Shown: positions 32,483-38,915 of the stretch, one piece after another
Layout of the letters: each line of letters starts with the position of its first letter
Numbering within the stretch: the first letter of the stretch is position 1
Origin: Treponema sp.
GTDB taxonomy: Bacteria > Spirochaetota > Spirochaetia > Treponematales > Treponemataceae
Reading direction: 5' to 3'
DNA: 38,915 bases
Assembly (NCBI GenBank): GCA_017549025.1
Contig: JAFYWB010000059.1
Coordinates: 1-38,915, forward strand
Translations under genes and position numbers: made by a program
Notes under the pieces: generated by a model
What the model was told of the DNA's origin: nothing
Databases searched by the model: none
What the model saw: only the letters and a program-made list of their open reading frames with translations

Positions 32483-32557
32483 TTTGGACAACCACTCCCT
32501 GATGTTGTACCAGCTGCAACAACCTCCCAGTTCTCCTTGATCAATGGTGAAGGTTAG
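32483..32557 (+). pseudogene. Possible 3' fragment of a lost gene
   Basis: Directly after the HTH stop codon the frame stays open for 24 codons (FGQPLPDVVPAATTSQFSLI...) to a TAG at 32555-32557. Base composition and codon choice resemble the resident genes rather than the AT-rich pair upstream. It may be the end of a gene replaced when the DUF3990/HTH pair arrived. It is too short to identify. The rest of the gap to 32750 holds the phoH promoter and leader. Confidence 0.3.
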
Positions 32558-32635
32558 AACCTACACAAAAGGTACTATTTTATCTTAATTTTCTCTATAA
32601 TATAAATTTATTCTAGTTGCTTCATCTGCCAAAAC

Positions 32636-32664
32636 TTGACAGTTGCCATGGTTCCCATTACAAT
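32636..32664 (+). promoter_or_regulatory. Strong sigma-70 promoter for the phoH operon
   Basis: A perfect TTGACA (32636-32641), a 17-bp spacer, then TACAAT (32659-32664). The leader of about 80 nt contains a small open frame, ATG at 32706 to TGA at 32744, in frame with phoH and ending 6 bp before its start. Confidence 0.75.
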
Positions 32665-32750
32665 TATAGGGCGGTTTCTTTTTGTGGTGGCCAAGAATAA
32701 AGATTATGGCTACCCATAAAATGCAAGAAGAAGCCACATTGTGATTTTTT

Positions 32751-33716
32751 GTGGAAACATCGTATACAATAGTTGTGCCGGATCAGGATTTATTAGCCAG
32801 ATTGTGCGGCACCAATGACAGTAACTTACATCTCATAGAAAAATATCTTGGTGTACCTGTATTTACCCAAGGAAACGAGGTTTCCCTAGGCAAGACAGAC
32901 GACCAAGTTATTCGTCAGTTCCAGCACATTGTAGATAGAATTACCGACGAGGCTGCAGCAGGCTTTGACGTGGGGCCAGATCTCATGGCCTCCATCCTCC
33001 AGCTGAATCAAGATGGCCAAAGTCCTGAGGATTTTCGTGACTGTGGCATTATCATTAGTGGTGCGGTAAAAAAGGTGTATCCCAAGACCACCAACCAGCT
33101 GCGTCTGGTAAAGGCCCTCCGTTCCAGTGACATGGTATTTTGTACCGGCCCTGCTGGTTCTGGAAAAACCTTCCTGATGATGGCAGAGGCACTGCGACTG
33201 GTGCTTTCTGGACAGGTGCGTTCTTTGGTGCTGACTCGTCCCGTGGTGGAGGCGGGAGAAAGCCTTGGCTACCTACCGGGAGACCTGGAGCAAAAAATCA
33301 ATCCCTATCTTCGTCCCCTCTTTGACGTTATTAACACCCTCCTTCCTTCTGGCTATGGCAAAAAGCTCATGGAAAGCGGTGTAATCGAGGTGGCTCCCTT
33401 GGCCTATATGCGGGGACGTACCTTGAACAATTGCGTTATCCTTTTGGACGAGGCTCAAAATACAACACGGGAACAGATGAAAATGTTCCTTACCCGTATG
33501 GGAGAAGGGTCAAAGGTTTTTGTAACCGGCGACATCACTCAGATTGACCTGCCACGGCGTACCCCCTCTGGATTGGTGCATTGTCTGGAAATCCTACAGA
33601 ATATTCCTGAAATCAGCATGATAACCATGGAGTCCAGCGACGTGGTGAGAAACGAACTTGTAAGGAAAATAATACAAGCCTATGAAGACGACAAAAACCA
33701 AGAAACGTGGAGCTAG
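32751..33716 (+). CDS. phoH: PhoH-like P-loop ATPase
   Basis: Cytoplasmic ATPase commonly linked to RNA metabolism and found beside ybeY. Of 321 residues, the Walker A motif GPAGSGKT lies at 133-140 and Walker B VILLDEAQN has Asp233-Glu234. RPVVEAGESLGYLPGDLEQK, a PhoH-family stretch, lies between them. The start is probably GTG at 32751, which gives the usual METSYTIVVPD-like N-terminus; its ribosome binding site is weak. An in-frame TGA 6 bp upstream rules out a longer protein. The 3' end overlaps the next gene by 35 bp. It is first in a five-gene operon. Confidence 0.93.
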   Translation: METSYTIVVPDQDLLARLCGTNDSNLHLIEKYLGVPVFTQGNEVSLGKTDDQVIRQFQHIVDRITDEAAAGFDVGPDLMASILQLNQDGQSPEDFRDCGIIISGAVKKVYPKTTNQLRLVKALRSSDMVFCTGPAGSGKTFLMMAEALRLVLSGQVRSLVLTRPVVEAGESLGYLPGDLEQKINPYLRPLFDVINTLLPSGYGKKLMESGVIEVAPLAYMRGRTLNNCVILLDEAQNTTREQMKMFLTRMGEGSKVFVTGDITQIDLPRRTPSGLVHCLEILQNIPEISMITMESSDVVRNELVRKIIQAYEDDKNQETWS

Positions 33717-35379
33717 TCTCCTGTATATAAAGGATTCCATCAAAAGAGTCTTTTCAAAAAATTACGGCATTCTCATTGCCTTCGCCTTGGCCTTTATTTC
33801 CTGCGTGGTGATTTCCTTTTTTGTGGTTTCCTCCTCAGAGACGGTGCTTTCCTTTACAGTCTCTGAATACGAGGTAGGACAAATCGCCGACAGAACCATC
33901 ATTGCAGATGTAACCCTGTCTCCCGATGCCCGCCATCCTGTTTCTGTGGAGGCGGGAGAAAAGATTGTCCGCAAGGGCTTTCCCGTTACAGAGATTGGAC
34001 TTGCCAAGCTGGAAAAGCTGGCTGACGCCCCAGAGTACATCGACTATGAAGCCCTTTCTGATACGGTCTTGTACTTGATGCTCCTTTCTGCTTTGGCATT
34101 CTTCCTGTTTAATCCTATTTTTTGTGGAACTCCCGTTTCCCTGAAGGAAGCTATCCTTTTGGCAGTGTTTTTCGTGGCAACCTATGCCTTGGCTGGCTTC
34201 GGTAGTCTGGTGCCTCCCTTTTCCTTATCCCATAACCTGCCCATTATCATTCCCAGCACCTTCTTTGTGCTGATTGTGGTGGTGCTTTTTGGTCAAAACC
34301 ACGGTGTTATCTTTTCCTTTGTGTTGGCTTTTGGTGTGCTGAATGCCAATCAGGATAATATCATTCCCTGTCTGTTTGTGCTGGCCTCTAGCCTGTCTGC
34401 TGCTCGGGTTGTTCGTAACATTACCAACCGCATTGATATGGTGGTGGTTTCACTGCTGCTGGCCATCTTGAATATGGTGTTTATGCTCACCCTGAAAATT
34501 GTTTTTCTGGCCACCTTTAACAACATGATTTTTACCCTGCTGATGGTTTCCTTGAATGGCTTTATTTCAGGGATTTTAGCCTTGGGCTTTTTGACTCCCT
34601 TGGAGCATTTGCTGAACACCGCCTCTACCTTCCGCCTTATGGAATTGGGTGACACACGAAACAATATGCTTCAGGCCTTGAATACAAAGGCTCGTGGAAC
34701 CTATAGTCACACCTTGATGGTGGCAGAATTGGCAGAAAAGGCTTGTCGTGCCATTGGTGCCAATGACCGTCTGGCCCGTGTTGGAGCCTTGTATCACGAC
34801 ATCGGCAAAATGGACCAAAGCGAGTATTTTGTAGAAAACCAAATGGGCGGTGGTAATCCCCACGATAGCCTTAAGCCTAGCATGTCTGCCTCCATCCTAA
34901 AGGGGCACTTGAAGAAGGGAATTGAAAAAGCTGAGCAAATGCGTCTTCCCCAGGAAGTGGTAGACATTATCGGTGAGCATCACGGTAATGGCACCATCTA
35001 TGGCTTTTACATGAAGGCAAAGGAATTTGATCCCAATGTCACCATGGAAGAATACAGCTATCCGGGAAATCCTCCTTCTTCAAAGGAATCTGCAGTGGTA
35101 ATGCTGGCCGATACAGTAGAAGCAGCCTGCCACACGCTGGAAGATCCCTCCGTTCCCCGCCTAACAAAATTCATCCACGAATTGGTTCTGGGTAAGGTAA
35201 ACCACGGTCAGCTGGACAATGCCAACATTACCTTTCGGGATTTGTCCACCATCGAGGAAGCCTTTGTAGACGTGTTGGCTGGGTATTATCATTCCCGTAT
35301 CAAATATCCCAATCAAAAGGATCCTGACGAAAAGGAGCCTGCAAAAGAAAATAAATCTGAAGAAAAGGTGACAACATGA
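33682..35379 (+). CDS. 7TM-HD membrane phosphodiesterase (PgpH-like, probable c-di-AMP hydrolase)
   Basis: Membrane protein of 565 residues. The first helix is at about 28-50, followed by an external segment of only about 75 residues. Seven closely spaced helices run from about 127 to 310, and a cytoplasmic HD domain occupies the C-terminal half. The HD signature YHDIGK has His372-Asp373; further HD histidines are in GEHHGNGT. Listeria PgpH, a c-di-AMP phosphodiesterase, has the same order but a much longer external domain. The start overlaps phoH by 35 bp and the stop overlaps ybeY as ATGA. The acidic/basic C-terminal tail (DPDEKEPAKENKSEEK) is probably disordered. Substrate is inferred from the family. 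Confidence 0.9.
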   Translation: MKTTKTKKRGASLLYIKDSIKRVFSKNYGILIAFALAFISCVVISFFVVSSSETVLSFTVSEYEVGQIADRTIIADVTLSPDARHPVSVEAGEKIVRKGFPVTEIGLAKLEKLADAPEYIDYEALSDTVLYLMLLSALAFFLFNPIFCGTPVSLKEAILLAVFFVATYALAGFGSLVPPFSLSHNLPIIIPSTFFVLIVVVLFGQNHGVIFSFVLAFGVLNANQDNIIPCLFVLASSLSAARVVRNITNRIDMVVVSLLLAILNMVFMLTLKIVFLATFNNMIFTLLMVSLNGFISGILALGFLTPLEHLLNTASTFRLMELGDTRNNMLQALNTKARGTYSHTLMVAELAEKACRAIGANDRLARVGALYHDIGKMDQSEYFVENQMGGGNPHDSLKPSMSASILKGHLKKGIEKAEQMRLPQEVVDIIGEHHGNGTIYGFYMKAKEFDPNVTMEEYSYPGNPPSSKESAVVMLADTVEAACHTLEDPSVPRLTKFIHELVLGKVNHGQLDNANITFRDLSTIEEAFVDVLAGYYHSRIKYPNQKDPDEKEPAKENKSEEKVTT

Positions 35380-35918
35380 GTACATCAGTAACATACGAAT
35401 CCTTTGGATTCAACCGAGAAACCTGTAGCATTCCCGCCAATAGCCAGAATCTCATTGAAATTTCCTGTCACGAGGATATGGCAGAGGAGCCCCAGTGGCT
35501 TCCAAAAATTGAGGGCTTTTTAGAGGCTGTGCTAAACAAGCTACAGCTTTCTGGCTGGGAGCTTTCCGTCTTGTTCTGCAAGGATGACTTTATTCAGGAG
35601 TTGAACAAGAATTATCGTCAGCTGGATATGCCCACCGACGTGCTTTCCTTCAATTCTGGCAGCATTTATCAGGATGAGGATGAGCTAGAATGGTTTTCTG
35701 CTGGCGACATCGTAATCAGTGTGGACACGCTGGCTAAAAATGCAGTGGAATTTGATGTTTCTCAGGATCAGGAGCTGAAGCGACTTTTGATTCACGGAGT
35801 TTTGCATCTTTCTGGAATGGATCACAGCGACAATTCTCCAGAACAACCTATGCTGCAGCTTCAGGAAATCCTTTTACAGGATTTTATGGCAGAAAGTGAT
35901 ATAATTGTGGAAAAATAA
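35376..35918 (+). CDS. ybeY: Endoribonuclease YbeY
   Basis: Metal-dependent RNase for 16S rRNA 3'-end maturation and ribosome quality control. Of 180 residues, the zinc signature is HGVLHLSGMDH with His140, His144 and His150. The family stretch ELNKNYRQLDMPTDVLSFN, which precedes the active site, is at 75-93. An N-terminal extension of about 35 residues exceeds E. coli YbeY; an internal Met35 could be an alternative start. However, the ATGA overlap with the 7TM-HD gene, with aaaggtg just upstream, favours the start given. Neighbours phoH and tlyC are the classical ybeY context. Confidence 0.95.
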   Translation: MSTSVTYESFGFNRETCSIPANSQNLIEISCHEDMAEEPQWLPKIEGFLEAVLNKLQLSGWELSVLFCKDDFIQELNKNYRQLDMPTDVLSFNSGSIYQDEDELEWFSAGDIVISVDTLAKNAVEFDVSQDQELKRLLIHGVLHLSGMDHSDNSPEQPMLQLQEILLQDFMAESDIIVEK

Positions 35919-35934
35919 GCCGAAGGATTAAATA

Positions 35935-36753
35935 ATGGGGTTATTCAATATATTCAAAGGAAAACATAAAGACAGACATCATGATTCAAATTCTCGGGAG
36001 CATTCTAGAGACGGAGAATCGGTGTCGGAACAGCAGCAGCTGAATGAAGAAAAGCGCGACATGATTCGGGGAATAGAGGAATTGGCAGAAACCTCTGTTA
36101 AGGAAGTTATGATTCCTCGTATCGACGTGGATTTTTTAAGCTGCGGTACGCCACAGGACGAGCTTTTAGAAAAGATTGCAGAAAGCGGTCACTCCCGTTT
36201 TCCTGTCTACAGTGAGTCCATCGACAATGTGATTGGTGTGCTCTATGTAAAGGACTTGATTGCAGCCTTTGCTCGCCATGAAACCATCGATTTGGAAAAG
36301 CACAGTCGCAAGGCCTTCTTTGTGCCAGAATCCAAGCGTATCGATAGCCTGCTGCGGGAATTCAAGCGACGCCACGTGCATATTGCCATTGCCATTGATG
36401 AGTACGGTGGAGTTTCTGGCATTGTATGTATGGAAGACATCATCGAGGAAATCGTTGGTGATATTCAGGACGAGTTTGACAACGAGCGTGAGGATGTGAT
36501 TCCTCTGGGAGACAATATCTGGCTCTGTGATGCTCGTGCCAATTTGGATAATTTGAATGAAACAATGGGATCAAATTTCCCCAACGAGGAGTTTGATACC
36601 TTAGGTGGTTTTGTTTTCGACTTGTTCGGAAAGATTCCAGTAAAATATGAGAAAGTATCCTGGCAGAATTATGATTTCATCGTTCAGGATATGGAAGGTC
36701 ATCGGGTCAACGTCATTAAGTTGATTCGTCATGTTGGAGATACAGAAGAATGA
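35935..36753 (+). CDS. tlyC: TlyC/CorC-type CBS-domain protein
   Basis: 272 residues. After a charged, His-rich N-terminal tail (to about 40), two CBS domains occupy about 56-175 (TSVKEVMIPRIDVDFL, HSRFPVYSESIDNVIGVLYVKDL, IDEYGGVSGIVCMEDIIEEIVGDI). A CorC/HlyC C-terminal domain follows at about 190-268. The DUF21 transmembrane domain of larger relatives is absent, so it is predicted soluble. Family members were first called hemolysins but are more plausibly tied to divalent-cation homeostasis. It lies 16 bp after ybeY and overlaps the next gene as ATGA. Confidence 0.92.
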   Translation: MGLFNIFKGKHKDRHHDSNSREHSRDGESVSEQQQLNEEKRDMIRGIEELAETSVKEVMIPRIDVDFLSCGTPQDELLEKIAESGHSRFPVYSESIDNVIGVLYVKDLIAAFARHETIDLEKHSRKAFFVPESKRIDSLLREFKRRHVHIAIAIDEYGGVSGIVCMEDIIEEIVGDIQDEFDNEREDVIPLGDNIWLCDARANLDNLNETMGSNFPNEEFDTLGGFVFDLFGKIPVKYEKVSWQNYDFIVQDMEGHRVNVIKLIRHVGDTEE

Positions 36754-38903
36754 AAATGTTTTTTTCCAGTGGCACCAATGGTATCTATGGAGAAGGCACG
36801 TCACGGATTTCTCTTACAATAGGATTTTGTATCCTTTGTTTTCTCTTTGTCCAGCCTAATCTTGCAGCAAAAACCTTAACGGCTCCCCAGTGGTTCCAAG
36901 AGGGACAGGATGCCCAGCGTGCTGCAGACTGGTATGGTGCAGTGGAGTGCTATCAAGAGGCTCTTCGGGTAAACAATGCCTACGGAGACGCATGGTATGC
37001 CTTGGCTGAATGTAGCTATGCCCTGAACGAATATTCTCTGGCTTTGAATTACTTGGAGTCAGCCGCAAAGTATGCCAAGGACAAGGTAGAAATCTTGAAC
37101 TTGACTGGCTTTTGCTACCTGGGATTAAACAGGATTCAAGAGGCTCAAAACTTGTTTAATCAGGTTTTAGCCAGCTATCCCAACAATATTGAAGCTCGAT
37201 TCGGCCTTGCCCAGCTTGATATTTTGGCTGGTCGTCTCACTGGTGCTGAAACCCGCTACATCGATGCACTGAAGCGTCAGCAGTCCAACAGAAATGCCCT
37301 GTTGGCGGTGGCTCTGGTGTCTCAAGAAATGGGTAAAACAGAAGAGGCACAAAACTACATCCAGCAGGCCCTTCGGTACCACAGCAAGGACGAGGAGGTG
37401 CAGTACATCGCTGGATGGATTTCCTTCTTGAACCAAGATTATAGCGACACCGAGTATCGAGTTCGCACCTCCATCAACTTAAATCCCGACTTTGACAAGT
37501 CCTACGAGCTTTTGGCCACGGTGCTCTATCAGCAGGGCCGTTTCCAAGAGGCCGTTGACATTTGTGATTATCGTATTAACCGCAACCGTGAAGCCTCCAC
37601 CGCTTGGTATCTTAAGGGCTGTTCCCTAAAAATGATGGGAAGAATGCAGGAAGCCTATGCTGTTTTGGAAAATGGACTGGAAATTGTTCCCCAAGACGAA
37701 ATGATGCGATCAGCCTTGGAGCAGATTGTGCTTGATACCTTTGACGTGGAGGATACTCGCAGAAGCAAGTGGGCTCAGTACCACATTGCCAAGGCCCGGA
37801 ATCACGAAAAGCAGTATGAGGCTCCCCAGGCGGAGTTTGAGTACAAGCAGGCTCTTCGGCTTAATCCCCTTGATGTGCAGGCTCGTACCTCTTATGCCAA
37901 TATGCTGGACAGAAAGGGTCAGCAGGAGCTGTATCTTGAGCAGCTGAATTTCATCAGCACCATCCAGCCAGTATCCGTTAAGGTGGCAGATACCATCGAA
38001 GCATATAAATCCTTGCTTTCTGACAATTTGGCTAGTCGCTGGGATGTGGATCCCTTCTATCTGGATAAAAAACGCTGGAATATCGGCCTGTATCCTTATG
38101 GAACACCACCTCAGCTGCTCCATGCAGACGCTAGTATCGTAACCGTTCGTGCTGTGGAAAATTATTTCTTGGGTACCGCCAACGTGGAGGCTCATGCCTA
38201 CACCGAGACTGTTACCTATTCCCAGGCCTTCCGCCACGCCCGTAATGCCAATCAGGATTACTTTGTGCTGCTGGAATATCAGGAAACAGAGCGTGAATTG
38301 TTGCTGAAGGGAACTGTATTTTCTGGTCGCAATGGCCTTGAGGTGGATTCCTTCAACATCTATCGAACAGGAAATGATCGTTTTGCTGGTGCCCTGCGCT
38401 ATTTGTGCAATGCTGTTGCTCAGATGCTGCCTACCCGTGGACTTGTTATCGACAGGAATGCAGACACTGTGCTGGTGGATTTAGGCTCCACCGACGGAAT
38501 CACCAAGGATATGGTGCTGACAGTGGTAAAGTCTGGCCAGCTTCGTACCCCAGACAATACTTTGGGCTTGGAATATTCCCAGAACGATATTCTTGGAACC
38601 ATTACCCTGACAGAGGTGAGCGAGTCTGTTTCTCAAGGACGCTATTCTCGTGCAGGCTTCTTTGATCGGATGAATATTAAGGATGAGGTAATTATCATGC
38701 CTGCACCTGCTACTCCAGAAGTCACCGATGAAGCTCAGGAAGAAAAGGCTCAGAGTGAAGCACCACAGGTGGTAGCCTCTGTTACCTCTGGAGAGGAAAC
38801 CCAATTATTCCAAAAACGACTTACCCCTACAGCTGAGGAAATCACTGGAAGTGAGTATCCTGTACTTTCCCGTATGCTGCAGGATATTTACGTTATTGAA
38901 TAG
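36750..38903 (+). CDS. Exported tetratricopeptide-repeat protein
   Basis: 717 residues. A hydrophobic signal sequence lies at about 20-40 and ends near NLAAK, so the protein is probably periplasmic or envelope-bound. Tandem TPR units fill about 45-430, with repeated patterns such as WYGAVECYQEALRVNNAYGDAWYALAE-like helices, NRIQEAQNLFNQVL and GRFQEAVDI. The C-terminal third (about 440-700) is not TPR. It contains beta-rich segments, including VLVDLGSTDGITKDMVLTVV, a pattern seen in domains bearing a conserved LGxxDGI turn, and ends with a Glu/Ala-rich linker and a short conserved-looking tail. Function is unknown; scaffolding in the envelope is plausible. It is last in the phoH operon; the window ends 12 bp later. 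Confidence 0.85.
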   Translation: MKMFFSSGTNGIYGEGTSRISLTIGFCILCFLFVQPNLAAKTLTAPQWFQEGQDAQRAADWYGAVECYQEALRVNNAYGDAWYALAECSYALNEYSLALNYLESAAKYAKDKVEILNLTGFCYLGLNRIQEAQNLFNQVLASYPNNIEARFGLAQLDILAGRLTGAETRYIDALKRQQSNRNALLAVALVSQEMGKTEEAQNYIQQALRYHSKDEEVQYIAGWISFLNQDYSDTEYRVRTSINLNPDFDKSYELLATVLYQQGRFQEAVDICDYRINRNREASTAWYLKGCSLKMMGRMQEAYAVLENGLEIVPQDEMMRSALEQIVLDTFDVEDTRRSKWAQYHIAKARNHEKQYEAPQAEFEYKQALRLNPLDVQARTSYANMLDRKGQQELYLEQLNFISTIQPVSVKVADTIEAYKSLLSDNLASRWDVDPFYLDKKRWNIGLYPYGTPPQLLHADASIVTVRAVENYFLGTANVEAHAYTETVTYSQAFRHARNANQDYFVLLEYQETERELLLKGTVFSGRNGLEVDSFNIYRTGNDRFAGALRYLCNAVAQMLPTRGLVIDRNADTVLVDLGSTDGITKDMVLTVVKSGQLRTPDNTLGLEYSQNDILGTITLTEVSESVSQGRYSRAGFFDRMNIKDEVIIMPAPATPEVTDEAQEEKAQSEAPQVVASVTSGEETQLFQKRLTPTAEEITGSEYPVLSRMLQDIYVIE

Positions 38904-38915
38904 TTTAAAAAGAAA

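Noticed and set aside
1-38915. tRNA, rRNA, CRISPR arrays, prophage or insertion sequences
   Set aside because: None was seen by eye; no transposase, integrase, spaced identical repeats or cloverleaf-like sequence could be supported. A tRNA or CRISPR scan would settle this.

Overview
The window reads as chromosomal DNA of a host-associated spirochaete, most likely Treponema. This is inferred from protein content and gene style, not from a search. The signs are relaxed lipoprotein cleavage sites, TTG and GTG starts, a RsbU/RsbV-type partner-switching set beside dnaK-dnaJ, and the order phoH, 7TM-HD phosphodiesterase, ybeY, tlyC, TPR protein, which I recall from treponemes. Genes are tightly packed, often with ATGA, TAATG or TGATG overlaps, and most intrinsic terminators can be seen.

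Layout. (1) 1-1323: end of dnaK and complete dnaJ. (2) 1554-6254: one operon with two SpoIIE-type phosphatases, a STAS anti-sigma antagonist and a VanY-like lipoprotein peptidase. (3) 6330-9974, minus strand: leuS followed by a cation-diffusion-facilitator transporter. (4) 10167-15919, minus strand: a butyrate-type cluster of two paralogous thiolases, 3-hydroxybutyryl-CoA dehydrogenase, crotonase and a butyryl-CoA:acetate CoA-transferase-like enzyme. The butyryl-CoA dehydrogenase/Etf step is not in the window. (5) 15920-18067: a long AT-rich divergent control region, then an alternative sigma-70-family factor and a lipocalin lipoprotein. Each of these two genes is preceded by a sigma-54-like GG-N10-GC element. 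(6) 18282-26675: amino-acid biosynthesis and transport, with argG, fused aspartokinase-homoserine dehydrogenase, a fused DAHP synthase-prephenate dehydratase, ilvN, an MFS transporter and a DUF554 membrane protein. (7) 26676-30429, minus strand: hflK, hflC and a membrane protein carrying what looks like a degenerate kinase C-lobe. (8) 30561-32557: a DUF4230-like protein with a duplicated translation start, then a visibly AT-rich, probably acquired DUF3990/HTH pair whose DUF3990 member is broken by an internal deletion with a frame change. (9) 32751-38903: the phoH-pgpH-ybeY-tlyC-TPR operon.

The most interesting signals are these. A sigma-54-type promoter lies directly upstream of an alternative sigma factor, with repeated TATACAGTT motifs where enhancer sites would be expected, which is reminiscent of the Borrelia RpoN-RpoS cascade. 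DAHP synthase is fused to prephenate dehydratase through a CC-x3-CC segment. The second SpoIIE-type phosphatase lacks a metal-binding aspartate. A nested palindrome sits inside the butyrate cluster. The DUF3990 gene is decaying. I saw no tRNA, rRNA, CRISPR array or insertion sequence.
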